Below, piece by piece: positions 15,576 through 27,570 of a DNA stretch of 64,000 bases. The stretch covers positions 1,612,001-1,676,000 of the forward strand of contig VSJF01000008.1 in NCBI GenBank assembly GCA_009739215.1, read 5' to 3'. Under the pieces are notes generated by a model. The model searched no databases, was not told where the DNA came from, and saw only the letters and a list, made by a program, of their open reading frames with translations. Each line of letters begins with the position of its first letter. Position 1 is the first letter of the stretch. Made by a program: the position numbers and the translations under genes. This DNA comes from Floccularia luteovirens. Taxonomy: Eukaryota > Basidiomycota > Agaricomycetes > Agaricales > Squamanitaceae.

Positions 15576-17718
15576 ATGACGTCTAGTGTCCTTACTATCA
15601 CAATTGTTTGCATTTGCATTGCGGCAGTATGGATTAAATCACGCCCACAACGACGATTTCCTTTGCCACCTGGGCCGCCTGCAGACCCTCTCATTGGACA
15701 TCTACGCATTATCCCACCCACTAGCCTCGACTATAAACTCTCCGAATGGTCAAAGGTTTATGGTGATCCTACCTATATCACAAACGCTCTTGCAGCTACT
15801 GAACGGCTGATGGCTTGATTTTGTCTATAGGCGATGTTATACACCTTCGACTTCCGGGTCGGTCTATTATAGCACTCAGTAGCCACGAGGCAGCAACAGA
15901 TCTGCTTGAAAAAAGAAGTCACAACTATAGTGATAGGCAACGATTCTTGGTAATGGACATGTATGAGACGAAACTTCATATTGTCCTGACCATATAATGA
16001 TTTCGGCATTAGTATGGGATGGGGCACAACATTGTTACCTGCTATCGGATATGGAGACGAGTTCCGTAGACATAGGAAGTTGTTCCAGCATTTTTCTCAG
16101 AAAAAGTGTCATAGCTTTCGAGAAACGCAACTCCAAGAGTGCTACCAATTATTGAAAAACCTGTATTCCGATCCGAAGGGACATGACGACCACTTCAAAC
16201 GGTTTGGTCTTCTGGACAAATAAAACCATCCTTTGCTGACTGCAATCAACAGCTTCTCAACTGGGATTATTGTCAAAATCTGTTACGGCCACACTGTGCC
16301 CCCCAATGCATCAAATGACCCATATGTTGAGATAGGTAGCAACATTGTACATGTTATGCTCAATATGGGTCAACCAGGAAACACGGCGGTCGATTTCTTC
16401 CCAATACGTGAGTAGTACCATATGCAGGCTGCATGTCAGGACTGACTTGTGGAAAAAGTAAGATTTTTCCCGACTTGGTTCCCAGGGACCTTTTATGCAG
16501 AAAAAGGCAGAAGCTTCCGTCCCATAGTGCAAAGAATGCTTGAGTTCCCATTTCAAGAAGTTCAACGACAAATGGTATATTCGGCCTTTCTACTGGTGAT
16601 TGTCATGTCAATATACAATTTTTTTTTTCACAGAAACAAGGAACTGCAAAACCATCTTTCCTATTGACTATGCTTGAGAAACACAATCAACAAGGAGCTG
16701 AAAGTGAATTTACAGAACAGGACATCAAGGCAGCCACCATGACAATGTTTGTTGGGGGATCAGATACGGTATTGTGATTCATTAATCGTTCCGCACACAT
16801 TAAAAAATTGTTTGTTTTTTGTGAATTCAGACTTCATCTACTCTGGCCGTGTTCTTACTAGCTATGGTCTTGTTCCCAGAATGTCAGAAGAAAGCTCAAA
16901 AAGAACTTGACGAAGTTGTAGGTATAGGACGCCTACCAACGTTTGAGGATCGACAGTTCCTCCCATACACGAACAATCTCATTCAAGAGTGTTATCGGTA
17001 AGAGTCACTTTTGTCTACGATCTACCACTACACTAATGTGGAATTATAAGGTGGAATCCTATAGTCCCTATGGGTATGTGTAATGATCATATTCAGTAAC
17101 GGATCTCTCAGTAAGGCAAAAATGCAGGTGTACCTCATACTTCTGTGGCTGATGATATATACCGGGGGATGTTCATCCCCAAGGGATCAATGGTCATTGC
17201 AAATTCAAGGTAATAAAAATTTGTATCCATATTACTATTTATTCATCATAGTATGTGAAACAGGGGAATATTTTTGGACGAGAAAGTCTATGCAAACGCC
17301 ACGGAATTTAACCCGGATCGCTACTTCCTAAAACCTGTAGGTAATGGAGAACCTGCTCCAGCTGCTCAATTCGGATATGGGAGGAGGTAAGCACAAAAAC
17401 ACTGTGCGAAAGGATAGTTTTACATGAAGCAAACAGGGCCTGTCCAGGCCGTTTCCTCGCAGACATGAGCATATTCATAGCAGTTGCATCTATTCTGTCC
17501 GCTTTCGACATCTCGAAGGCTATTGGTGAGGATGGTAAGGAGATCACGCCAGAAGTCGTGATGATTTCAGGACTCACTACGTAAGATATCAAACATATTA
17601 GCGACGCGTTATTAACAAGAAAAATGTTTTCTGCAGCCACCCTGAAGATTACAAATGCGCGATTACTCCTCGCAATGCGAACTCACGCGCTTTGTTGGAT
17701 GAGATTAGTTTATATTAA
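15576..17718 (+). CDS. Cytochrome P450 monooxygenase (intact)
   Basis: Membrane-anchored P450 of the group usually annotated in mushrooms as O-methylsterigmatocystin oxidoreductase-like. Exons join in phase from ATG 15576 to TAA 17718. They give an N-terminal anchor, the Pro-rich hinge FPLPPGPPADPLIGH, DVIHLRLPGRSIIALSS, GYGDEFRRHRK (helix C), WFPGTFY, an I-helix FVGGSDT|TSST split by an intron, the K-helix region ending NNLIQECYRWNPIVPMG, DEKVYANATEFNPDRY, FGYGRR|ACPGRFLAD with the heme-ligand Cys, and ITPEVVMISGL. About ten short introns were seen, no stops or frameshifts. The FGYGRR|ACPGR intron is also implied in the relics. The substrate cannot be told. Next to the peroxidases, a role in lignin-fragment or xenobiotic oxidation is plausible but unproven. 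Confidence 0.92.
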
Positions 17719-17798
17719 TGTACTAAACCGGTAACAAGTACAACCTGTAAGTTATCTGTGAATGTATTGATCTGAAGAGCTATAATTCATGGGGTTGT

Positions 17799-18305
17799 TT
17801 ATTTGGAATGACAATCATCCAAGTTGAACGTTGTAATGCTGGGTGCTGGGCACTGAGCGCGAGCACCAACCGGCCATCTGTTTCCTCTGTGAAGAAACAT
17901 GAGGAACTTCTTGCCCAACAATTGTATGATGTCTAATATAGTATACTTGTCTAATCGAACATTGCCCATCGGTTCCGATAACTCAGATAGTTCGCACTCA
18001 ATTGTAACCGTTCTATGTGGGTACTGAATGTCGATTTGAAGCCAGGAGTCAGGACCTGTGAAACTGTAGTGCTCATCATGATCATGTGCTGTGAATCTAT
18101 AGGGTACGGAATGGGGAACGCGGTTAGTAGAAGAGAACCTCACATTTATATTAAAGAACAAACGGAAACATCCATATAAATGTGTGATTAATTGTAATGC
18201 AACCTCACGGCTTGGCTGGGTTGAGATCAATGGAGTCCCAGAAGGTAACAGAGCTATAACCGTTTTGCCTTCACACGCGACGCAGCTTACACATCCTTCA
18301 ACCTA
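17799..18305 (-). CDS. Hypothetical protein, partial
   Basis: An open minus-strand frame reads coherently from about 18300 to the TAA at 17799, including EVALQLITHLYGCFRLFF, SWLQIDIQYPHRTVTIECEL and LDIIQLLGKKFLMFLHRGNR. A possible intron (GTGAGG to CTATAG) lies near 18105-18150 but is not needed, since the frame is open through it. No start codon is evident at the 5' end; an upstream exon beyond a TTAG acceptor near 18306 is possible. Family not recognised; it may be a fragment. Confidence 0.35.
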
Positions 18306-19440
18306 ATAACTGAAGGTAGGTAAACAAGTACCCACCGTCGGTTAATTGGTATCCGTATATTAGTCAAACTTAAACATAATCAAGTTTGATGGCTCGGAAA
18401 TGTGATATTCACAAGTTTCTCCACAAAAGGCCACACTTACACCTACTATAGATGATAAATAAACACCTCATCACCGCCGGCCTAGAACCCTACTCTGTAC
18501 TTCCCTAGGCATTGGTATTGTCGGAACGACCTCATAAAACGGGTTCAAGTCTGAATTTCCGATTAGTTTGGATGATGCAGGGATACTCTGGTAGCAGCAT
18601 GCGGAAGAGAAGATTCTACAGAGACTTATGGACATTTTGGCTTCTTTCAGGTGCTATGTGGTGCAATCTAATTTTACCAACACCTGTAATAGTGGCAGTA
18701 ACTGTCAGTAAGGGTTGTGGCCGTATTTACTGTTGTTTATTGCTTCCCTATGAGTGCTTCCCTCAACCATCGAATAGTCCGTCAAGTTACCTATTATCGT
18801 TCAAGGACATAGGGAGACTTATCCGAAGTGCCTTCAAAGGTGAGGCTAACTTACAGGTGGAAATGGAATATCTGGTGCAAGCGGACATGCGAGTTCATGG
18901 TCAGATTGTCTCAAGCAGGGTGGTGAGAGCCGCTATGAATTATAGGATTTCAAGAAATCAAAGAAAATGCGTGCTGGATGGAAAAAATCATACGTTAACA
19001 GCTCATCAGTCGACTGGAACTTTGGTGGTGCTAAAGTTTATCGTGGAATGGTTCGGGGACCCTTTGTAGGGGTAGATGTCATTATTTTCTCCTTACTGGA
19101 CCAGTACACGTGGATAGCTGGATGATCACCCCGCCACCACTTTCAACTCTTCGCACTGTGTTGAACAAATATCTCTCCCTTGCTTCATTATAGGATGATA
19201 CGGATCAGAACAATGTTATTGCAACGACATATTCTGCAGGCGCAAATCGATAGATTGGAGTCAAGAGAAAAATATAATATTCTTTGGACCGATAGCACGA
19301 TACTTGCTCAAAAGTCAAGGACGACATCCAACAAAGCCTCTGAATCTACATTCCGCGGTGTGATCACAATCGTACTCTTTTGGATGGCTATGGTGAATCA
19401 TGCCATGAGAGTCCTATTCTTCGCATAGTCATGTTAAAGA
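18306..19440. other. Intergenic, no supported gene
   Basis: A plus-strand open frame at 18512-19069 exists, but it starts with TTG and has no recognisable motif. I see no gene I can support here. Confidence 0.4.
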
Positions 19441-20655
19441 TTACCTTGTGAGCCCTGTAATCGTCGCGACCCCCGGCGAGACCTCCCTCCCGTCCGCATC
19501 GAACACCTTTGAAATGTTAAAGTACTAGACAGAATCGAGGCTATCGCAAAATATACGCTCGAATCCACAAGATGACGACATGGACAAGCCATATAATACT
19601 GAAAATCAAATGTTCTCATTTGTACGGAGGAGGTGCTGATAGATTCACCGTCGCCTATATCCAAAATGAGTAACTGGAGCTGGTTCTGCACTTTCCTTTA
19701 GTTTAGGGGAATAACGGTCAGGGTTGAATTATTTGACATTTGACTTTTTTCGTCCAGAAATATTCCTCTACACCACGTAAAAGAGGTGAGTGATAGAAAT
19801 AATTAATAGGGATCAACACCCCTCGATATACATCATCTTCTACAGAAGTATGGGGTACACCTGCATCGAAATACGAACGTGCTTATATGTCGTGGTAGGA
19901 GATAACTATTAGGGGATCGGGCTTACCATCCTTTTCTGAACTTCTTTGAACGTGAATTCAAAACATCCTGGTTACTATTGGACGGAAGCTTTCAGCTCTG
20001 TTGGTTTAGAATGTTCCTGGGAACCGATATGGGAAATATTGCACTTGTGAACAAGTCAGCCGTGATTAAATGGTAATCATGTAATAATCAGTCCCACAGA
20101 AAGGGAAGAAATCTACTGCTGTGTTTTCGACCGGACCCATATTCGTCATAACATATATAAGGTTGGCGCATGGATCTTTTGATGGTTTGGAGGGTACAGT
20201 GTAAATATAGCCAATATCCATGATGACCCAGTAGCGTATCTGTGAGTGTAATCAATGGTTAACGATGTTACAGCTATGGCAAGAGACCAAACTGTTTAAA
20301 ATGTTCGTCGTATTTTTGGGTCGTCGGATAGTAGGTTTTTCGCAGGTCTATGAGCTTCGCGAATTAGTGTATCATGAAACGATTCGCATTTTTTCGTGAG
20401 AAGTGTGGTAGTATCTTTCTATGCCTACGAAATTGCTCTCTGTATTGCAGAGTAACGGGAGCTCTCGTTCCTCATCCCATGCTAACGTGGATCATTATTT
20501 ATTAGTTTGAGTGATGTATATCTTTAAATTTCACATATAAAATATAGTGGACCGTCGCCTAGCACTGTATTTGTGACTCCTCATTTCAAGCAAATCCATT
20601 GCGGCTTCGTTACTGTTTAAGGCTACGAAGGACCAGCCCGGGAGTTTAAGATGTA
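19441..20655 (-). pseudogene. Cytochrome P450 pseudogene
   Basis: On the minus strand, P450 pieces occur in the correct order. They are DVIHLKLPGWSFVALNSNEA (about 20655-20595), YREQFRRHRKILPHFSRK (about 20440), KNLLSDD, the region before the SRS with NMGPVENTAVDFFPF (about 20110), ESFRPIVTRM (about 19970), HTSVEDDVYRG (about 19820), FNPDRY and EPAPVTHFGYRRR (about 19720-19650), and a heme region ACPCRHLVDSSVYFAIASIL (about 19590) that continues in a shifted frame. Stops and frameshifts interrupt nearly every exon, the I-helix exon and N-terminal exon are missing, and the usual CPGR is CPCR. It is closest to the intact P450 at 15576-17718, in opposite orientation. Confidence 0.85.
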
Positions 20656-21374
20656 TCACATCACATATGGAGTAGTTGTAACCTCACTCGTTAATGGGTT
20701 ATGAAGATAAAAGTAAATTTTTTTTTTGATCATTCGATTAAAGTGTACTCCATGTAGTCTGATGAGACCTTGAGGTGGTCTCAATGATACCGTCCGCGGC
20801 ATGTCCGAGTGGTATAGGAAGTTCGATTCAGCGATGGCGTGCCTTGGTCTATATCATGTACACTAACGCAAAAACTAGCCCAACGCGTATAAGACTAGAC
20901 ATCCTGTCTCAAATAAAGGCGATGTTGGTTAGTCGATGGCCATTGCTTTTAAACATTCAGTGCCACAAGTTCGTTCCTTTACGTAGTGACTATAGAGGAC
21001 GAGTAAGGGTCTCAGGAAAGTATTTTGTAGGCCAATTTTAGCGAATTCAAGTTTAAAAGCACAGAAGTTCAGAATGGATTGACCTCAACAAAACCATTGC
21101 ATCCATTCCTCCCACTAGCTTTTGACAGTTCGTAATGCTTGGATATACCGGCCAAAGCACCGTTGAAAATTGTTCTGCCAATACACTGGTCAGTGGGAAT
21201 AGGATTCCACGAGAATGGTGGTATGTATCATGTCTTACTGTAGGGAGGGATGGTTGTTTACGCTTATTTACCAAAGCCTTTGTAAGAGGACAGGATAGAG
21301 ACGAAGCTAATGAACAACGCTCGCTTTTCGTCCTTGTCTCATTTTTCTTATGCTCGGCGTCTTCGTTCTTGCCG
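20656..21374. other. Spacer and probable promoter/5' UTR of the SET gene
   Basis: No gene seen. The frame of the following gene is open upstream to an ATG at 21135, but that extension has no recognisable content. A 5'-half tRNA-Ser-like string near 20800 is discussed under rejected items. Confidence 0.45.
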
Positions 21375-24300
21375 ATGAACCACGATGCACAAGAAGCTGC
21401 CCTAGGGCTTCTCGGTCTCTCGCCCAGTAGCTCAATTCCCTCTCCCTCCACTATCCCTCTCAAGAGGAAACAAGGAATTGTAATTCTCAACGACGTTGAA
21501 GAAGATACTTCTACCGACAGCATTCAATGCATATGCGGCTATACATACGACGATGGCTTTTCCATTGCATGCGACGACTGTTCTCGGTGGTGTCATGCTG
21601 CTTGTTTCGATATTGTGGAAGGAGGAGTACCAGAAGAGTGGAGATGTTGGGTTTGTGTGCCTCGCCCGGTAGATTGTGAAAAGGCTGCAAAACTCCAGAG
21701 AGAGAGGCTTAGGGTTGTTGGGGAGAAAAGAGAGATTGAGAAACGTGGGCGTAAAGGAAGTCCAGGTCATGAAAAGAAACATCGACGGGCAAGTGCAGCT
21801 GCGATTGAAGGAAGTGGGCCAAAGCGGAAACGCAGACTCTCAGTGGTTCATCACAATGAGGATGAACATGTGGATATCGACGAGCCTTGGACACACTCAT
21901 ACGTTCATATAATGCAAGATATAATTCCAAATCAAGACACTCGAGTGAAGCTACGACGACAAGCCCATCACTGGCGAGGAATTTCTGCCCTAACCCCCCC
22001 ATCTCCATACGATTCTGTTACTCCTGTTCGTTTATCCCCACAAGAACAATCCTCTCAAGCTTTCGTTAAGCCGTTGTCGTCTAGCTCAACCTCACATCCT
22101 GCTTTATCATTATTCACTAATCCTGATGTACGTCCGCCTACCTATGCTGTCCACACCACCGCCCCAGTCTTATCTGAGCGTTTAATCGCTCCTTATACCT
22201 CCTCAATAACACCTTCCTCTTTCTATTTATCGGACCCATTGAATGGTTACGCACACCTCGGAATGCCCAAGCCTTTCGTTCACCTTGTTGGGCCACCCCT
22301 TGATTTAGCCCTTGACTCCCGCATAGCTGGTAATAGCAGCCGGTTTGTGCGAAACGGCTGTCGTCCCAATGCTGTTCTTCGTCCGGTGCTTTGCCAACCT
22401 TTTACAGAAGAAAATGACAATAATTATCCTGATTCGTCGTATCAACCTATATCCTTTGGCGTTTTTGCTCTGAGAGATCTCAAAGCAAACGAAGAGGTTG
22501 TTCTTGGGTGGGAGTGGGACGATGGCAATGCGGTACATAGTCTACCTGCGCTGATAGAAACACCAATGGCTTTTGGGTGAGCTCGACTCAGTTTTTCTTT
22601 TTGTGGTTACGATTTACCAATACTCTAGCCATACATTTAATCATCATGACAGACCGAGCGAAATAAAACACCTGCGCGATCAAATGTCTAATATGTTACA
22701 TGTGTTGTCGTCTACGTTCACTACATGCGCGTGCGGTGCTCGTGCAAAAGACTGTGCTCTAACGCAAATGGCTGCTTTTGTTGATGGTCACTTCCCTGTT
22801 CCATCCTCCTCCAAACCCGTTGATCTCGGCCCGTTGGTAGGCAGGAAGCGAGGTTTTAAGACACGGGAGAAAGTCCCTTACTCTGGTGGTTTAGGAGGCG
22901 TCGAAATGTGTAGTGAGGATGAGCTGCCTAGTAGCAGTATCCCCCCTTCGCTTCCAGACTTTGCACTTTCTCCCAAGTCCCCAAGTCCCCGAAAAGGGAA
23001 AGGGAAGGCAAGAGCAAAGGGCAAGAGCAAAGGAGGAATAGAAGAAGATGACTCAGATGAATCAGGCAGGGAGCGAAGTTCTGTGGTTTACCCACCTACC
23101 AGAGGTACGCTCATCTTACATCTAGTGTATTCGCACTAACCAGTTTAAATAGAATTGGATCAATCTGTACATCAACCTATCAACCCCAAAACATCAATGC
23201 CCCAAGAAAACCCACCTGATACACATGACCTTCGACCTCCAGACCCGCCTGGCGAAGGAAGAGAGAATGAAACAGAGATGGATGTAGATGTAGAAATGGA
23301 AGGAGAAGAAATTGAAAACAAAATGCCCCCCAAACTGCGAAAGCGATGGATACATCGAGACTCTGACACTTGGAAGGACTATAATGCGAGAAGTCCTTCA
23401 AGTCCAAACGGTAATGTTATGAGCTTTGATGGCGTCAACGGTAAGAGAAATGGGCTAGGAATCAGAATGGAGAAGGAAGGAAACTACCATTCACCTGAGG
23501 AAAATGGCGAGTAATTCAATTCTGTTAATTTTATGTTTTGCTAACGTTTTATCACTTAGCCCCTTCTGACATGCCTCCACCCCCTATGCCCGCATCGAAG
23601 GACCCTACAACCATTTCTTCAGTCGAGTTTATGAAATCTCGGCGGTCCATATCCCCTCAGGACCATATCGTAGCAAATTCACCTTCTGCGTCATTTGCCA
23701 AACTCTCGTTACTCTCTCCCATCATTCCTGGTTCGGTCAATGGGTCAACTTCATTGATATCTCCAACACAAGATATGCAGCCCATGCGTCGAACATTTGC
23801 CAATAGCTACTTCTCAGAACATGCACGAGAATTTTCAGAGTCTGTGCACATCAATTCCGTGATCACGCCAAGTGTGTCTTTAGCACCCAACACTCAGCAC
23901 CAGGAAGGTCAGAAACCTCCAACAGAGGAAACACAAGATTCTCAACCGACATCAAATGGTATGGACATCGATCGCGGACACGTACCAATACAAAGTCCGG
24001 ATGCTACCTCAGACGTTATGCAAATCGATGTAACAGATTCAAGCAGCGTTGAAGAAGTAAAAAGCTCCCAGCCAACCCCTCCATCCCCCGCCAACGAACC
24101 GACTGCGTATTCAACCCCACTAGCATACACCTCTTCTCATACTGCAATGTCACCTACGTCACCGCAGTCACCATATTCTATGGGAACATCATCGTCAGCG
24201 TCTACTTTACTCACATCACCTCCCTCTCCACATACCTCACCGACACCTGTCCCTCGAATTTCTATTTCCGAAATGCCTTCTCCGGGTGGGCATTCCGAAA

Positions 24301-25550
24301 TCCTGCATCCTGCTTCTCCAGAGCAAAAGCTACAGACTTTGTCCCCTGCGGTTTCTCCTCAATCTTATACATCCGCCGTTTCTCCAGCTGCTGAAGAGAG
24401 TGATCAATCACAACGAGAACCTTCACCACCTCCACCACCAAAAGTCAAAATGTCTTTGAAAGACTTTGCCCTTCGGAAGAAAAGGCAACGTGAAGAAGAA
24501 TTGAAAACTATACATGCATCACCGATGGGCTCTGACTCGGTGTCTCTCTCTGAAGGAGAACCTGATGCTATTCATGGAAAACAGGAGGTGTTGACGGATG
24601 ATGTTGTGTTGTCACGGTTCAAGGAGCAGAAAAATGGCCTTAAACCGTTTCCAACTGAAGATACTCGTTCTGATCCAATAACTCCTATACCACCTTTACG
24701 AATTCCGAAGGAAACCCCGCAGGAAACGTTTGGTTCAAATCCCGAACGAAATGGTGTACTGCTCGATCCGCATGATCTTGCGGAACGAGCAAAGGCATTG
24801 TTGCATGGCCTGAGTAACAGAAGCACGGAAATTTCAATGATGACTTTGCCCGTATCGGTGAATTTGACGACACCGAAGACTTTGGAGGCTAAAATAGAGA
24901 AGATTGAGCAGACTGTACCACGGCTTTCATCTCTTCCCCCAAATAACACCTCGTCCGCCACGAACGGTGAAACAGACACGGTCCTCATGCCAAGGAAGAG
25001 TCAGTATAATGAGTTACCACCTGTTTCAATCAACAATCACCACCCGGTTCATGGACAGTCAAGGGAAGATGGCGAAATATTAGATAGTTCACCTGAATTT
25101 GCTGAGAAGACAAGTAAAGACTTGCGTGCGACTTTCGTTCCTCGTTCACGGTCACCACCTACACAACCCAGATCATTCCAATCTTCTACTTCCAATCCTA
25201 ATTCACGTCCACCCCTTACTCCGTTGAGGTCTCCCGTGTCTACGCCGCAAATGCTAACACAACCACAGACACAACCACAGGCACAGACACAAACGCAGGC
25301 ACAGGCGGCGCATTCGAATCCTCCGAATCCACGACCATTACCGAGCGCTCCCCGAGCATTGAGGGTGGGGAGTGTGTATGGCCAATTACAACAACCTGCA
25401 TATGCACCGCCTCCCCCACCCCGTTCGTATTCTGGTGGACAATATATACCTCGTGGACCTTCTGCTGATAGGGATAGACAAGATTGGGATAGAGGAGATC
25501 GTTGGCAATACCGTTCTCGTTCTCGAGGGGGTCATTCGGCTGGTCGATGA
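21375..25550 (+). CDS. SET3: PHD-finger + SET-domain chromatin protein, Set3/MLL5-like
   Basis: Likely Set3-type subunit of a histone deacetylase complex. Start chosen at 21375 (MNHDAQEAALGLLGL). Exons 21375-22576, 22653-23104, 23153-23440 and 23560-25550 join in phase to 1310 residues. A PHD finger at about residues 51-98 shows the C4HC3 pattern (CICGYTYDDG, CDDCSRWCHAAC, CWVC). A SET domain at about residues 275-390 contains DSRIAGNSSRFVRNGCRPNA, FGVFALRDLKANEE and GWEWDD. The long C-terminal part is Ser/Pro-rich and disordered, with a conserved-looking MSLKDFALRKKRQREEE and Gln- and Pro-rich ends. For the third intron, the donor GTAAGA at 23441 restores frame; the later GTAATT at 23511 does not. 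In Set3 relatives the SET domain is often catalytically weak and the PHD reads H3K4 methylation; that is family knowledge, not visible here. Symbol given by homology only. Confidence 0.88.
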
Positions 25551-26422
25551 TATTTAAAAAGAATCCTATTAAGTTTTTGCTTTTCTATCTTTTACTTCCT
25601 TTCGTTTATGTTCTTTCCCCCCTTTTAATTTCTTTCAATGGGACTCTTTCCGTACAACACCCCAGCTCTTTCGCCCTTCGAGTCATTATAATGAATTTCC
25701 TTATCTTTTTTAGAGTAGTTTAAGTATTTGTATTCATTGTCATTTATTACTTTTTTTTTTCATCAAGTCTCAACTTGTGTAATCAGTTTTCAGGAACAAA
25801 GATGTATGAATACTGATGATGGTTCTTAGCATTTATTGTGTACATGAAGGTGAGCGGATATAGATTCAGATTCTTCATCATCTACCGTGGTCCTGCGGAG
25901 AGTGTAAACTTTATTTTTCAGGCGCGTATTCTTACTATATATGGAGTATATACGCCGTGACGTCACACATATTCTCCGTGATTGATTCTTTGATTGATTC
26001 TATAAATCCTTTCTGATTATGATTCGCACCACTTCGTGATACTTTCTCAAGATTCATCATACCACCTACCTGGTACTTTGTAACATTGCAAGTGTCTACC
26101 TTATATACAGTAGGTTACCCTCCAACAAAATGCAGTGAACCAGATCGTGCACTCCATTCATTCAACTTGATCTCTTACATTCCATGGCATCAATTGAAGG
26201 TGGCATACAAAACAAATCTTGTTTCCTCCGGGTACTATAGACTACGTTTTGGGACACGTCCCATATGTCTATGCTGTAATCTCTGATACTCCTTGATAAT
26301 GATCCGTACCGCATGACTTTCATCAAACTATGTATTTGCTATACATAAGGTCAGTCTAGTTAATTTCATCTTACTCTACCAAGCTCCAAACGCCCCACTC
26401 AGTCACTGACTTGAAGGCTTAA
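25551..26422. other. 3' UTR and intergenic, no gene seen
   Basis: T-rich sequence typical of a fungal 3' UTR follows the stop, then AT-rich spacer without a supported ORF. Confidence 0.5.
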
Positions 26423-27249
26423 ATGCAGCATTATAAAGTTATCAATATTGTCTTGCTGCTCCTATATTCTTCGTGTAAGCACGATATGTTTATTCTTTAT
26501 TGACTCTATACCTTGACCCTATACAATGCAACAATGTTACATGGGGCTTATATTCATGCAGTAGGAACACGCGCTGCAACAGAAACGGTCACACTCTTCG
26601 CAGTAATAAATGACACAGGAGTATTATCTTCGATCTCTGGCCCCACAGTCAGTAACTTCTACACAATAAGTGCTCAAGGGGTTGGGGCAGATGGGGCGAC
26701 AACCTTATGTTGAAGAAGATCATATTAGCAGAGTGTTGGTCGACAATGCCCAAGTTCACCACAGTATCAGGGACACCGTACATTAGCTCATACAACCGAA
26801 ATTAGTACCCGTTCCCACTCGTACACAGTTCTGTAAGTCCATCCAGTCCTTCATTTCATTATCTACTTTATCTAACTTTTTATCTCTCTTGCTAGTAACT
26901 TTTGTAGAGGATGACTCCCACATTAGATACACTCAAATATATGAACCTACAAGCATCTCGGGATTCGGTGCCATCCGCCTCGGTGCATTAGTGACTTGTT
27001 CACTTGATTCCAAAGGAGGGACAGGGAGCTGTGTAGAAAAGCTATTGGCAAGAAGGACCGGTATCACAAACATCAACCGAGACTATGACGGTCACTTTAA
27101 CTGGTACTTTAGTACCTATCGCCACGCTTACGGTCGACAGCAATGCGTTCAACAAGCAAGCTAATGGGGTTTTTGTATCCCACTTGGCAAGGGTCGCTTT
27201 TGGCTATGGCTTGTTTGCTGTTATTATATCGTGGATTTGGAGCGTTTGA
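26423..27249 (+). pseudogene. Secreted-anchored family copy A, frameshifted
   Basis: Copy of the family typified by 32439-33233. It has a signal peptide (MQHYKVINIVLLLLYSS), an intron, then TRAATETVTLFAV and AQGVGADGATT. At 26703 an extra C relative to the intact copies shifts the frame, so TYVEED becomes a stop. Further indels follow near 26760-26790. The last exon keeps VEDDSHIRYTQ, CSLDSKGGTGSC and, after another shift near 27050, TLTVDSNAF and FGYGLFAVIISWIW. Not translatable as a whole. Confidence 0.8.
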
Positions 27250-27570
27250 TTAAACTACGACTCGATGTAGTAGATACTTTGCAAAGCTCCAAGTATCTAA
27301 ACATAGGTTATATATGGCACAGCCAAGCTTCAAATTGAAAGTCAAAAATCTTGTGAACAGTACTATGCACAAGTTTTCAATCACTCACGTCGGACAGATG
27401 GGAATGATCTAGAACCCATGTGGGCACACAAGTATGCGTCGGTACCTGCGTCACTACGTTTAACTTCTAAGAAGGGGTGTTTTACCCACAACATCCGGCT
27501 GTGTTGTCATCTATACTGATGTGCGGCTATAACCTACAATGTATATAGCATACTGATGCTGTATCTACGA
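27250..27570. repeat. Intergenic block duplicated downstream of copies A and B
   Basis: Closely matches 32067-32400 (for example ACTACGACTCGATGTAGTAG, and GCGGCTATAACCTACAATGT near the ends). In the second location this block is the upstream region of intact copy C, so it is probably a family promoter. Here no gene follows it. The version here has TG/CA where the other has CG at several places. Confidence 0.8.

Noticed and set aside
18512..19069. 185-codon plus-strand open frame
   Set aside because: Starts with TTG, has no recognisable motif and its composition is not convincingly coding in an intron-rich genome.
20795..20840. tRNA-Ser-like string (ATGTCCGAGTGGT...TTCGATTC)
   Set aside because: The D-arm resembles tRNA-Ser, but the anticodon stem does not pair and no variable arm, T-arm or matching acceptor 3' strand was found. 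At most a 5'-half fragment.
21135..21374. Upstream in-frame extension of the Set3-like gene
   Set aside because: Open frame but no recognisable content; the Met at 21375 fits a normal N-terminus directly followed by acidic sequence and the PHD finger.
21053..21782. Minus-strand ORFs of 156 and 116 codons
   Set aside because: Opposite-strand shadows of the PHD-finger exon.
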